Shown here: in pieces, positions 10,895 to 21,335 of the stretch
How the letters are laid out: the number at the start of each line of letters is the position of its first letter
How positions within the stretch are numbered: the stretch's first letter is position 1
Origin: Tenodera sinensis
Lineage: Eukaryota > Arthropoda > Insecta > Mantodea > Mantidae
Reading direction: 5' to 3'
Length of the DNA stretch: 64,000 bases
Assembly: GCA_030765045.1 (NCBI GenBank)
Contig: CM060967.1
Coordinates: 149,197,251-149,261,250, forward strand
Translations under genes and position numbers: made by a program
The notes under the pieces: model-generated
Told to the model about the DNA's origin: nothing
Databases searched by the model: none
Seen by the model: only the letters and a program-made list of their open reading frames with translations

Positions 10895-11126
10895 AGAAAT
10901 ATGCACTTAAAATATACTTTATGCCTGTAATATTCTTCACTATAAACAAGGAAAGATGAATTCAAACTTAAAATTTATTTTCGAGAAGTAGAAGCTTCTG
11001 TTCACTGGCCAGAAATATGCACTTAAAATACACTTTATGCGTGTAATATTCTTCACTATAAACAAGGAGAGATGAATTCGAAATTAAAATTTATTTTCGA
11101 GAAGTAGAAGCTTCTTTTCACTGTCC
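10895..11126 (+). repeat. Tandem duplication, two 116-bp units
   Basis: Units are 10895-11010 and 11011-11126, each starting AGAAATATGCACTTAAAATA and ending near CTTCTNTTCACTGNCC. They differ at only a handful of positions, so the duplication is young compared with the surrounding decayed repeats. Confidence 0.92.
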
Positions 11127-12600
11127 AATAGAAGTGACGAATTGAAATTCACAACAGCCACGTGACGTTTTCAAACTTGAAAGAACGCCTGTTATCACTG
11201 AAGATGGATTTAAATCTTCTATATCACAGAATGATACTGGCACGTATTTAAAGATCCTAACTGGTTCGAGTAAAAGGCAGTTCATGTAAGTTAATTGTAA
11301 TGTTTCCATTTAGCATGCCTCGAATTTTTCATATCTGTTCTTATCAAGGAGTTTTTGGTAGCACACTCTTAACTTCGCTCTTTAGTATTTTATCTACACC
11401 ATCAGAAGCGCAATTTAAGTTGGATGTTATTTCTTGAAATACTTTGAGTATATCATATACTAAAACTGCTTCACAGAAATGAGAACAAAATTGAACTAGC
11501 TTGTTTCCTCAATATTGCCCCGTATTCTTCGTATTCTTCATGTTTTTGTTTTGAGTTTGGTCATTAATTGCTTATGTTTTCCTGAGTTTATGTGTCGGGT
11601 AACTGAGAGCGTTTTTTACTGCCCGTGTTAATTTCAGCTGCTCTACAAATAAAATCAATCGCAAATTTATTTTGAAGATTATTAAGTCTAGAAGATTCAC
11701 TTTCGACATAAGGCTGTTTTAATATATTCACTGACAAATACAAACCACAGACAAGCGGTTTTTTCTAAACTAATTAAAGTAATACACACAGAGGAATCGG
11801 AGAAATACAGATAAACATTTGCAGAAATTACCTTGTAGGTAATCCTTGTAGGTGCAAGAGGAATATGGGAATACAGTAGGCTTTGAGCGATAGTGTCACA
11901 CCAGAGTGTAGACTGAATCCAAGAAAATTGTTGCAAAATATTAATATGAAAAATCAAAAAATAAAAGATGGGAACTACTAAACATTCAAACAATAATTCC
12001 TGAGTATCCACGAAAAACTGCATTTGCAACCTTCAGTTGACGATGCTACCCTTCCCCCTCCTAGTTAGCCTCCACTCTCATACCCACATCTTGGCACTCA
12101 AGGGGTAGCCGAGCTCCCATCCTCCCTGTCCTTCCTGGATGTGAGCATTAATATTTAGAATCGTAAGGAAAACAAATTTAGTAAAATGCAAGGGTATCAT
12201 GGTTATTTAAGGACTGTAGTTAAAATATAGATAATTGCCTTCAAATAACAAACACTGATACACACTTATGTACCGTCAATTTGTTTCTTGTATTGAAATG
12301 TTTAGGCATCGGCCACATCACCACTGGAGCAGCTGGCAGGCGATAGATCCAAGAAAGACATTGGAGGTGGTGTTAAAGATGACACACATATCGTATCGTT
12401 ATCATCTATCAAGATATTGAATTCCATCCAAGGATTTGATATCCAGATTTTACAAAAAATGCGTTTTGTGGCACTCTGAACTGTTTTGTGTCAAAGTTCA
12501 AAACATGTTACCAGGAGTATTGTGTTGGAGCAGAACGGATAAAGTAATTTAAGTGTGCACTCTGAATCCTAGGCACCTTTTTTGAGAAAATAAAACGATT
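11127..12600. other. Unannotated stretch with a small HINE scrap
   Basis: Only one short element was recognised, at 11811-11893 (listed separately). The 12040-12150 segment is pyrimidine-rich and may be SINE debris. ORFs here show no recognisable motif. Confidence 0.5.
11811..11893 (-). mobile_element. HINE fragment
   Basis: It contains GATAAACATTTGCAGAAATT and CCTTGTAGGTGCAAGAGGAA, then AATACAGTAGGCTTTGAGCG, which are contiguous parts of the 3' third of the HINE in reverse. Both ends are truncated. Confidence 0.65.
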
Positions 12601-12634
12601 GAACCCTTCAGAGTTAAAATTCAATCGTAATGCA

Positions 12635-12990
12635 ACACGAGTTAGAATAAAGTGCCAGGCGGCGCCTAGGACAAGCCTATCACAAACGCGGGCCGGCTTC
12701 GATCCCAGGGACTGCATGTGGTATTCGTGGAGGATGAAGCGGCGTTTGAGCGGGTTTTCTCCGGGTTCTCCCACCACTCACTCCACCAACTGCTCTTTCC
12801 ATTCATCCATTGCCCCTGCATTTCATAACATCCTCTTCCTCGCTCCCATACCTGGTGCTGAACTGACCACCTGCTTCCAGGTCTTCACTCTGTCTGGTCC
12901 GTATATTCATCTGCTCCCCGAGATGTATTTGACTCTGGCTGTCAGTCCTCCATACGTAGAGGGTAATCACATAAAGACAACAAAATACCA
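12635..12990 (+). mobile_element. SINE-E-like dispersed repeat, copy 1
   Basis: It shares with 35225-35580 a TTYGATCSCAGG start region, the block GGGTTTTCTCCG, TCCACCAACTGC, CATTCATCCATT-type segments and the end AGTCCTCCATACG followed by AGGGTAA. The 141-residue plus ORF at 12599-13024 lies over it and is not conserved in the other copy. Class and orientation are inferred; it is about 350 bp with no obvious A-tail. Confidence 0.6.
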
Positions 12991-13019
12991 CGATAAATAC
13001 ACAAGTATTATTTATAGAG

Positions 13020-13221
13020 TATAAACTTAGGCTTTCACGGCCGGTGTCCTGACTATTAGGTATATTTAGTTCTTTCGGGCTTGTAGGCCATTGCCTAGAA
13101 GGCATCGTAGATACCAACCTTTCGCCAAGTACTGCGCTTCGCATCATCAGGGTAAGACGATCCGTTGTCTGCACTGGTCAGAGTTCGAACTCTACAAGCT
13201 CGAAGGAACTAAACATACCTA
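13020..13221. mobile_element. 202-bp snap-back element with 13-bp target duplication
   Basis: A leader containing GCTTTCACGG is followed by an inverted repeat: left arm from 13055 (ATTAGGTATATTTAGTTCTT) and right arm to 13223, pairing over about 32 bp with a few mismatches. The unpaired centre is about 105 bp. The flanks ATTATTTATAGAG (13007-13019) and ATTATTTATGGAG (13222-13234) form a probable 13-bp target-site duplication. The inferred insert length, 202 bp, equals that of the element at 53379-53580, which has the same leader motif. Confidence 0.7.
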
Positions 13222-13234
13222 ATTATTTATGGAG

Positions 13235-13591
13235 CTTTTCGTGTTCTTTTTTTGCTTTTAATATGAAATCAGAACATCAAATATCGCCAAGGTTGTCCCT
13301 TGGTGAAATTTCTAAACCCTTCAGTTTCTATTTAAATAATACCCAATTTTTTTCAATACTGCTCTATCAGAAATAGAAGTGTGTTTTAAGTTCCATACAC
13401 ATATCTTTAATACCTTGAAGAAAACAAAACTACTTTATGTTTATTATCCTTGTTAAGTAATCACATGATGCACAAATTGTAATTTGGAAGAAGCAAAAAC
13501 ACTGCAAAATGATTTAAATACAAATACACAAAACTGAGATGTTATACACCCTTCTGGTGTTCAGAAAAAAAGTTAAAACTTTTAATATCAT
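13235..13591. other. Unannotated AT-rich spacer
   Basis: No repeat or coding signal was recognised. Confidence 0.5.
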
Positions 13592-14441
13592 TACTTACAG
13601 TACTATGAACAATAATTAGGGAAAGTATTGAATTCGACACAAAAATTCAGTATCAAAATTTCACCGTAAAAATATGTTTTGAGGCCCCGGAATAAAAATT
13701 TATAGTTATAGGCCATGTGCGCGCGTGTTTGTGTGTGTGTATGTATGTGTGTGTGTGTTTCTGTGCCTATGCCTGTGTCTGTGAACAGCATAACTCTAAA
13801 ACGGAAAGCCCGTTGAAAACCAAAGTTGGCATTTAAGTTTAATATCTTTCAAGGATGCGACGCAAAGATTTTGAAAAAAACTTGCTCTACCCTAAATTAT
13901 CCTTCACATTAAAAATATTTCAAAAATGGCTCTAACGATTTTGACTAAAATGCCATATGGTTGAGATACTTATACGGTAAATGAAACGCATATTTTGAAT
14001 GTTCTGGCTATAGCCCATGTATTCCTGTTTAATCTTGATGGCTTCTCCATAACTGGTAATCCGTAAGAGATAGACCAAATCTTACTGTACAAAAATGTAG
14101 ATCGTGTTAAAGCACATAATTTACGTTATGTGAACCATTTCGAAGATATTCGTTATTTGTCAGAATTTTGCAATACTTATAGACGTTCGTTATTCATATT
14201 TCTATGTCTTGGTCATACAAAGAGAACGGAATTTCAGTTATCATATAGAGACCACACTGAAAACATTTGACTATCGCTTAAACCTACTGCATTCTCCTTG
14301 TATCTACAAGAAAACTAGTAATAAGATAATTTCTACGAATGTTTATCTCGATTAACACGAAGTAGATAGAGGAATAAGTGTTTGCAGGAATAGGTTGTGC
14401 AAGAGAAGAGAAAGTCATGTGAATGCAGCACAGATTTTTTA
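13592..14441 (+). mobile_element. HINE, near full length
   Basis: The head is decayed (TTAGGGAAAGTATTGAATTC). The copy has an internal microsatellite of mixed TG and GTAT (about 13709-13765), the AGCATAACTCTAAAACGGAA block, the full body and the end GTAGAGAAAGTCATGTGAAT followed by a partly deleted hairpin and a T-run. Divergence is moderate. Confidence 0.78.
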
Positions 14442-14584
14442 ACAATTGCCAAAGAGCAATGATGTTCGCTGACCCTTGTTGTTTTTGGATTTGTATTCTT
14501 TTTGTGTTGATTTAGAGGCTTTGAATCACACATCTTCAAGCTCTCATTCATAAATCCAGGTTCTAAAAAGGATAAGGATTAATC
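14442..14584. other. Short spacer
   Basis: Nothing recognised. Confidence 0.4.
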
Positions 14585-14665
14585 CAGCTGGTAATCGAAC
14601 CCCTGATCTATGGATTTGGAGGTTAACATGTTAACCACCAGACCACAGGGACATAGTAGAGTTCT
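14585..14665 (-). mobile_element. tRNA-like SINE head
   Basis: On the minus strand GTGGTCTGGTGGTTAACATG resembles box A and GGGGTTCGATTACC is box B, with about 35 bp between them as in tRNAs. Pairing of ends is poor, so this is a SINE head or tRNA pseudogene. Confidence 0.5.
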
Positions 14666-14887
14666 TTGATGCACGCAAATGAGGCCGGGTAACAGGGCAA
14701 TAGGCTAGATTCACGCCCTAACGGAAAAGCGGCTGACCGAATGTTCAGCTTACAGATGGATAAGCGGACAGATAGAATATCTGATAGAAAACACCACAGA
14801 CGAAACAAACCTTGGGGAATGATGCCTGATTACGTTCATTTATACAAACAAACTTAAAAATAAAAGGAAGAGAAATCAAATAAATAA

Positions 14888-15138
14888 AATGTTACATTCA
14901 CACAACTTTTTCCTGCACTATCCTTTATTACTTTCTCTACTACACATAGTAAGCAGAGGAAGTATTGTATTCCACCCAAAAATTCGATGTCGAGATTTCA
15001 GCGGAAATAAGCGTTGATTTTGAGAAGTAATAATTTCTTAGAGATGTTCGTGTGATGCCCTTGGAAGATGCGGAATTTAAATACAAACTATAGCATTCAT
15101 CTGGCTTTTCGTTTTTGATTTAAGCCACTCGTAGACAA

Positions 15139-15173
<35 letters not shown>

Positions 15174-15205
15174 TAGACAAACAGATAGATACATATACAC
15201 GTATC
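14888..15205 (+). mobile_element. HINE head fragments in opposite orientations
   Basis: About 14888-14929 is a reverse 3'-end scrap (GTTACATTCACACAACTTTT). It abuts a forward head at 14930-15040 (ATTACTTTCTCTACTACACA and AGCAGAGGAAGTATTGTATT). From 15041 a reverse microsatellite-side fragment follows, with GGCTTTTCGTTTTTGATTTA and then a GA-rich microsatellite (about 15141-15173) in place of the usual CA tract. This is either two colliding elements or an internally rearranged one. Confidence 0.6.
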
Positions 15206-15536
15206 GTTTTCTGAAAATGCTTAATTTATATCAGTGAAGTCCTCTGCGTTTTGAATGAACAATGGTGCCCAATGTCTTTCCTTATGAGCTGATGACGTCA
15301 GCTTGTCGCTTTACCGCACCTTCTTCATTTTGTGCATCAGGCATTTGCCCAATATTCAGTCGAGAGGGTTAGAGAGAATAGTTTTTGAGTCCTATGAATG
15401 CGTCATAGCTTGGCAAACAATAGGTGGAGGCAAATCTATCTTTTTCTTTTTCAGCATTAAGTTGGGCACCACTGTGAAAGAATGCTATGTATTTTTAAAT
15501 AGCTGGTAAATTGCGAACGACGAAAATTTAGCATAC
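15206..15536. other. Spacer without recognised element
   Basis: A plus ORF of 68 residues at 15303 is without motif. No repeat was seen. Confidence 0.45.
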
Positions 15537-16354
15537 AAAAAATCTGATGTGTTGCACTCACATTACTTTCTCTTGTCTTATACTAACTAATCATACAAAC
15601 TCTCTTTCCTCTATCTTTTTCAGGTTAGCTGAGATAAAAATGTACAGGAATTATCCTACCGCTTACTTCTTTTAGGTGCAAGGAGTACAAAAGCCTTTGA
15701 GCAATAGTATATTTTAAAACTAGCAGCTATATGAAGGCCAAAACATAAACAAGTGCATAATGAGAAAGATGTGTTGCAAAGCACACAAATAACAAAGAAA
15801 ATCTCCGAAATGGTTCACTCCACACACACACACAAACACACACACAGACACAGACACAGGCACACACACAGACACAGACACACACAGACACACACACAGA
15901 CCCACACACAGACACACACACAGACACAGACACAGACACACACACATGCACACAGACACACACACAGACACAGACACACACACAGACACACACACATGCA
16001 CACAGACACACACACAGACACAGACACACACACAGACACACAGACACACACACAGACACACAGACACACACACAGACACAGACACAGACACACAGACACA
16101 CAGACACACACAGACACACACACACAGACCCACACACAGACCCACACACAGACCCACACACAGACACAGACACACACACACATGCACAGACACACAGACA
16201 CAGACACACACACAGACACAGACACACACACAGACACACACACAATTTTCCCAAAATGCTATTTTGTTGGTTTTCGGGGGGGGGGGGGGCTTTTCCGGTG
16301 AAATCTCGGCATCGAAATTTTGGGTTAAATCCCTTACTGTGCACAGTAGAGAAA
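15537..16354 (-). mobile_element. HINE carrying a giant CA-rich microsatellite
   Basis: On the plus strand it begins AAAAAATCTGATGTGTTGCA, passes through the 3' third of the element to CCGAAATGGTTCACTC, then enters the repeat array at about 15823. It leaves into AAAATGCTATTTTG, a G-run of about 14 (16276-16289), TTCCGGTGAAATCTC and the head with GTAGAGAAAG at about 16350. Roughly 450 bp of normal body between GGTTCACT and AAAATGCT is missing, so the array joins the two edges of an internal deletion. Confidence 0.8.
15823..16244. repeat. CA/CAGACA compound microsatellite, about 420 bp
   Basis: It is composed of CA, CAGA and CAGACA units with higher-order structure. A 50-bp block starting CATGCACACAG is repeated at 15945 and 15995 almost exactly, and a GACCCACACACA unit is repeated at about 16127-16160. 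Every frame stays open, giving ORFs of 142-220 residues made of Cys/Val or His/Thr repeats. These are not proteins. Confidence 0.95.
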
Positions 16355-17138
16355 GAAAAAGTGCGAAGAAAAATCAAGGAAACTAGCAATGCCCAGCCTA
16401 TAGATTACTAGCAATGCTTATTTTACAATTTGTATCCTTAAAATCCACGAAGAGAGGCACCACGTGTATCACAGCTTGTACTGGTTCCTCGTTCTCCGCA
16501 AAATCACAGTGACAACCAGCTGTCAGTGAAACCTGGGCCATTACTCTGGAGCTGAAGAACTGTCATCTACTGGGGCTCGATCCCATGGCCTCTTCAGCTC
16601 CATGCGCTTGGCAAGGCCACTCTATCGCACAGACTAATGGACGGCGTTCTAGACCATGCAACTAACAATAAGGCATTACGTCACTTGGGGCGGATTGAGT
16701 TACGCCTCTGAGGGAAATAGGATCGCGCTGGGGTGGTACTCCGATCGATCCCCGTCTCGTCTGGTTAGCCAGCCCGCATCGCGGTCCCGAGCTCGACTCC
16801 AGACTCATTCAGATTTTGTTACAGTTTCACTTCCAGCTTACGCAACCTGCCGCCAGGGTTCTGTTCGAGTGGAACAGCTCTTCACTGCAACGTGATTTAG
16901 AGTTCTAACCTAAGATGTCGCTTCGCGCAGCGCGTTTGTTTTTGTGCTTAACTGTCCAGATACTTTGGAAAACAATGATGTGCCCACACTAGCAAATACT
17001 CGAGATATTTTGGAGTTGAGAATAGCCTGTTAACTTAAATATTTTAATCACTAAAAACTATAGTAGATCGAGATAGAAGTTAAAGCAAGAATTAATCAAG
17101 GAAATAAATGTTATAAAGCATTAACAGATCTCTTTAGG
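16355..17138. other. Mixed spacer with tRNA-like remnant
   Basis: At about 16548-16630 the minus strand has ATGGGATCGAGCCCCAG (box B-like) and GTGCGATAGAGTGGCC (box A-like), a probable SINE remnant. A GC-richer part at 16690-16880 matches nothing I recognise. The remainder is featureless. Confidence 0.4.
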
Positions 17139-18000
17139 AAAAAATCTGATGTGTTGCACTCACATGACTTTCTCTACTCTTGTACTAATCATTCTTACAA
17201 ACTCTTATTCCTATATCTCCGTGTTAGTTGACGTAAATATTTGTACAAATTATCTTATTGCTTATTTCCTTGTAGGTGCAAGGGGAATATTAGAGTACAG
17301 TAGGCTTTGTGCGATAGTCAAATGTTTTAAAGCTTTGAGATTCCGTTCTCTTTGCACACTTTAACATGTAAAAAATGAACAACGATCATCCATTTCGCGA
17401 AAGTCTTAAGTTCTCCGAAACTCACACACATAACAAGGAATATCTCCGAAATGGTTCAAGAAAACTCATTGAGACATAAGTTGTGTATTTTAGCAAGATC
17501 CACATTTTTTTATATAGTATGATTTGGTCTATCTCAAACGGTTTACCAGTTATGCAAACGTCGTCCAGAGTAAATACGACTACAGAAAATTCAAGAAAAT
17601 TCAAGATATACATTTCATTTGCAATAAAAATATCTCAAACATATGACATTTTAATCAAAATGGTCAGAGCCATTTTCAAGAAAATCAAAATTTTCGAAAA
17701 ATTTTCCATGTAAAGGGTAGTTTAGGGTGGGGCTATTTTCTTCAAAATCTTAGTGTCGCATCCTTGAACAACATTAAACTTAAATACCAACTTTGGTTTT
17801 TAACCGACTTTTCGTTTTTGAGTTATGCTGTCCAAAAACTGACACACAGACTGACACACACACAGATCTTTTTCTAAAAATGCATTTTTTTTTTTTTTTT
17901 AATTCAGGGGTCTCAAAACATATATTTCCGGGGAAATCTCGACATCAAATTTTTGGGTGGAATACAATACTTCCCCTACTTACCAGTAGAGAGAGTAAAG
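17139..18000 (-). mobile_element. HINE, full length, well preserved
   Basis: It runs from the reversed 3' terminus AAAAAATCTGATGTGTTGCA to the reversed head CTTCCCCTACTTACCAGTAG with GAGAGAGTAA. All body blocks are present, including GTCTATCTCAAACGGTTTAC, AAAGGGTAGTTTAGGGTGGG and TTTTCGTTTTTGAGTTATGC. The microsatellite is only a few CA units, and a T-run (about 17885-17900) follows. Of the CTGGTAAG head type, it is a good reference copy. Confidence 0.85.
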
Positions 18001-18615
18001 AATATTTGTCACAAGGGTTAAAATAAAGATTGTATACAAAAATTATAAATCCTAGTGTAATATACACTGTTTCTATGAGGAATCGAACTCCATTCCCATT
18101 TCCGCGTTTCAAGTTGAATTCAATCCGGAAATGAGATCGATTTGGATATGCAAGACTCAAGGTTTATGGTTTGTCACTTGGTTTGTGTTGGTGAACGTGT
18201 GAAAATATGCTTTCTGCGCTTTTTAACAAAGTTTCGATGCTAGTGAATGTTTTTAGAAGAATATATTGGGAGATATAGAAACAATAAAACTGGTTTGTTG
18301 TTTTGCTTTGGCGGATTCAGATCGAACTGAGTTAGTAGGTGTCTCCATGCAACAAGATATCGATTCAATCCCACTTCTAATACGATAGAGTCCAGCGGTT
18401 TAGCTTGTTTGAATCCGCGTTTCCATGCAGTATTCACTATGGGAAAAGAATTCAAATCGACTTGAATTCGCAATGGAAACGTAGTAATAAACAACAGCCA
18501 TGGATATTAATAACCAAGTCAATGAAACAACTAATGACTTAGGAAAGGAAAATGCTTCGAAGAATTAATGGTGCAATATTTAAAAATGACATATGGAGCG
18601 TCCGAACAAACTTAT
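18001..18615. other. Spacer with weak inverted motifs
   Basis: About 18300-18490 contains several ATTCRAATC and CATGSAAAC-like motifs in both orientations (for example AATCCGCGTTTCCATGC and GCAATGGAAACGTAG). This may be a decayed palindromic MITE, but I cannot define its ends. Confidence 0.3.
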
Positions 18616-18640
18616 ATGTGTGTGTATGTGTGTGTGTGTA

Positions 18641-18672
<32 letters not shown>

Positions 18673-18692
18673 CGTGCGTGCGTGTGTGTGTC
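18616..18692 (+). repeat. TG/CG microsatellite outside HINE
   Basis: About 75 bp of TG with GCGC and TGCG interruptions. HINE flanking blocks are absent, so this is a free-standing microsatellite or the only surviving part of an element. Confidence 0.85.
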
Positions 18693-18859
18693 TGTCTTGT
18701 GGAATTAGGCATATAATTTGGTTGATCAAAGAACAAAATGCCATTTCACTTTTTTGTTTGTAATGCTTTTACGAAACTCATATTAGGAAGAATGTTAAGA
18801 CTTTCCTTCCACTCTGTGTCACAAACAAACACCGACAACGTTTAGTATGTTTTGCGGAA

Positions 18860-18987
18860 CGGCAAACATTGATTTTCACATAGGAACTCCTGTCGAAAAT
18901 GCACGATTTGAACGCTGGAGAGTGTCAAAGTTTCAGAACGAACGATTGTGACAATTGGTTAACATTCGTTTTGGTATCTTAATACGG
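18860..18987 (+). mobile_element. DNA-transposon fragment shared with 31140-31275
   Basis: The last about 90 bp (GAGAGTGTCAAAGTTTCAGA, GATTGTGACAATTGGTTAAC, TTTTGGTATCTTAATACGGA) match 31190-31268. At 31 kb the match leads into a mariner-type transposase remnant, so this is likely a piece of the same transposon. It ends sharply where a HINE body begins. Confidence 0.5.
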
Positions 18988-19582
18988 AAGATATGTCTCC
19001 ATCCTAAACTACCCTTTACATGGAAAATGTTGATTTTCTCAAAAATGACTCGCGATTTTGATTAAAATGCCATGTGTTTAAGGCATTTTAATGACAAGTG
19101 AAATGTATATTTTGAATTTTCTGGCTATAGTCTATGTAGTCCTGTTTAATATAGATGACTTTTACATAGTAGGCAAACCTTAAGGGATAGACCAAATCTT
19201 ACTATTAAACACTGTAGATCTTCCTAAAACACGCAATTTATGCCCAAATACATTTCTTGTAGAGTGAACCATTTCGGAGATAATCCTTGTTATTCGTGTG
19301 AGTTTTGGAAGACCAACTTAAGCCAAATGGAGTATCGTGATTCACTTTTTTATATCTTAACTGTGCAAAGAGAACGGAATCTCAAAGCTTTAAAACATTT
19401 GACTATCGCTCAAAGCCTACTGTGTTCCCATATTCCCTTGAGCCTACAAGAAAATAAACAATAAGATAATTTTTGAATAAATGTTTATCTCAGCTAACAC
19501 GAAGAAGATGAAGGAATTGGAGATGTAGGAATGGTTAGGACAAGAGTAGGGGAAAGTCATGTGAGTGCAACACATCCAGTGT
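18988..19582 (+). mobile_element. HINE, 3' two-thirds
   Basis: It starts inside the body at CCATCCTAAACTACCCTTTA and continues to the end AAAGTCATGTGAGTGCAACA. Head and microsatellite are missing. The left edge coincides with the end of a transposon fragment, suggesting a recombination or insertion junction. Confidence 0.75.
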
Positions 19583-19879
19583 TCTTAGAGTAACTTTTGC
19601 TGTGTATGTTGACATGATTGCTGGCTTTATTATTCTATAATTCTTGGAACTGACGATTCCCTTAGGTTTATTGTTCTGTGGCTTGAGGTTTGTCTGTAAA
19701 CAACTGTGTCTCCGGAATTTATCTAATTGAACGTTTAGCGGTGTAAGAACGTGCCAAAACCTAAATAGGGTTTCAAGAAACGTAAGAATAAGGGCAAGGG
19801 ATTGTACAGAACAATAAACTTCCTGTAGAAAGTGATGAAAATAATATCAACCATAGGCAGTCGACCATGTGGAACTCAT
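19583..19879. other. Spacer, possibly 5' part of the following remnant
   Basis: No clear motif. The sequence leads without a break into the Mutator-like fragment. Confidence 0.35.
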
Positions 19880-20110
19880 CCAAGTGCTTAAAAAGGAAGT
19901 TAAAAACAAGTGTAAATATTAATACAAATGGTGTTGAAGACAATGCCAAATCTAATATTGTGATAGATTTAAGTATTTTGCGAAGAGTATAAAAGAAACT
20001 ATGTTATGTAGCTAATGTGGTGGAGAGGTTTGGTTAAAACAGGAAACAAGTGCAGGAATTGTAAGTTATTTTTCCTGTTTTGGAAACTTTTTACCACCTA
20101 TAAATTACAT
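19880..20110 (+). pseudogene. Possible Mutator-like transposase N-terminal fragment
   Basis: With one or two frame corrections the plus strand reads NIVIDLSILRRV, then KETMLC..CGGEVWLKQE, then CFGNFLPPINY. Mutator-like transposase proteins of arthropods (PF20700-type) share this order as I recall it: an I-D-L-S-x-L segment, a zinc-ribbon Cys pair near gly-glu, and a C-x-x-x-N-x-P-P-P motif. The fragment is short and broken by stops. Assignment is from memory of the family and remains tentative. Confidence 0.35.
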
Positions 20111-20124
20111 GTATAAGTTATTTA

Positions 20125-20300
20125 TGGCCGGTCTCACAGCTCAGTCGATAGAGCACTTACCTGCCTGCCCTGTGAGTGGCCCGGGTTCGATTACCAGCTG
20201 AGGAGGGGATTTTTCTCTAACCAATATTATTCCCTATGCCCCCCAGACTGGAAGTATGAATGAGTGTGTAGTCTAATGTATAAAACTTAAAAAAAACCAG
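20125..20300 (+). mobile_element. SINE-F, tRNA-derived with short A-rich tail
   Basis: Box A CAGCTCAGTCGATAGAGCA and box B CCCGGGTTCGATTACC are about 32 bp apart on the plus strand. The body contains CTGAGGAGGGGATTTTTCTC and GACTGGAAGTATGAATGAG, ending near TAAAACTTAAAAAAAACC. The tRNA-like head starts at GGCCGGTCTCA. The presence of a body and an A-rich end argues for a SINE. Confidence 0.7.
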
Positions 20301-20889
20301 TAATCCAATGACAAGGTCATAGGAGTTAACATCATTGCCAATAAGCAATGGTTCCAAAGCAAATATGACTATTGCAGTTAGGGAATAGGTAAATGTAACA
20401 ATAAGTAAAAAGTTAGCAATGCCAAAATATTTTAATACCTAATCCACGGTAAGAACGTTTTTGGGTTACGTTGACATTGCAGGTAAACTAATTATCACGT
20501 ACTCATATCTATCAATATAATTTACCCTCCAATATTACGTACTTTTAAGAGCTAGGCTGCTAGGATTTTTCCTCCCTTAAACTTAACAATATTAATACAG
20601 ATAAATATAATCAAACCTACCTCTGGATTTTTACCACCTCAATAATTGTCCTCTTATTTATATCGCATACGTTATAATTTAAAAGAATAAAACACTAGAA
20701 TCAGTCAAACTTTCATTTAATGATGATCGAAGATATTACGCAAGGAGTCACATGTTCCGCGAGATAAACAAAGTAGGCGGTGCTCAAATCAATAATTACA
20801 TATACTAATCATGGTGGCTAACTTGAACGAGTGTGTTGATTCTGAAATCGAAGAAAATTGGAAAATAGGCTGTATTTCTCTCTACAGGA
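20301..20889. other. Unannotated AT-rich spacer
   Basis: No repeat or coding signal was recognised. Confidence 0.5.
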
Positions 20890-21150
20890 ACCACAGGTGC
20901 CATAGGGTCGCAGCTAGACAGGCCGCAGAGACGCGCGGAAGTGCGTAACAAGTGCTGAGATCTCTTCATCCCGGCGCCAGGTCCCGCCAAGCAGCCACCA
21001 CTGCGGGTTCAGTGCCACACAAGCATCCCCCCCCCCCCAACGGAGGAAAAGGCCACCCAAACGCCATCGGCGCCGAGAACACCCAGTTACCACGCGCAAA
21101 CATCCGCTCTGTCCAGCACCGTCAACACCACTCGCCGGAAAGCACACCTC
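20890..21150 (-). mobile_element. GC-rich repeat-like island of unknown family
   Basis: A sharply GC-rich block of about 260 bp with a run of about 12 C at 21027-21038. Open frames on both strands (68-77 residues) lack any motif I know. Such islands in this window are SINE-like insertions, so a retroposon is likely. No second copy was seen here, and the strand is a guess from adjacency to SINE-A. Confidence 0.35.
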
Positions 21151-21164
21151 AAAGATGATAAGGA

Positions 21165-21335
21165 AATGGAATGAAGGGAAATTATGGAAAGAAAACCGTA
21201 ATATTTAATGAAGTACAAGCATTCACCTAAGTTACAAAGGGAAACCACGGAAAAACCCATTACAGAGTGTGCCGGGGATCAAAGACAGGACCTCCCGAAT
21301 GCGAGTCGCACACATTGTTGCGGCGCTATAGATGA
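21165..21335 (-). mobile_element. SINE-A, tRNA-derived
   Basis: On the minus strand: CGACTCGCATTCGGGAGGTC, then box B-like GTCTTTGATCCCCGGCA, then GGGTTTTTCCGTGGTTTCCC and a body toward 21200. It shares the GCATTYGGGAGGTC signature with 26225-26550 and 61465-61610. Confidence 0.65.

Noticed and set aside
12599..13024. 141-residue plus-strand ORF as a gene
   Set aside because: It lies over the SINE-E repeat, and the matching copy at 35225 does not keep the frame.
15720..16389. Overlapping ORFs of 142-220 residues on both strands
   Set aside because: They are CA/CAGACA microsatellite read as Cys/Val or His/Thr repeats. All frames are open and there is no non-repeat domain.
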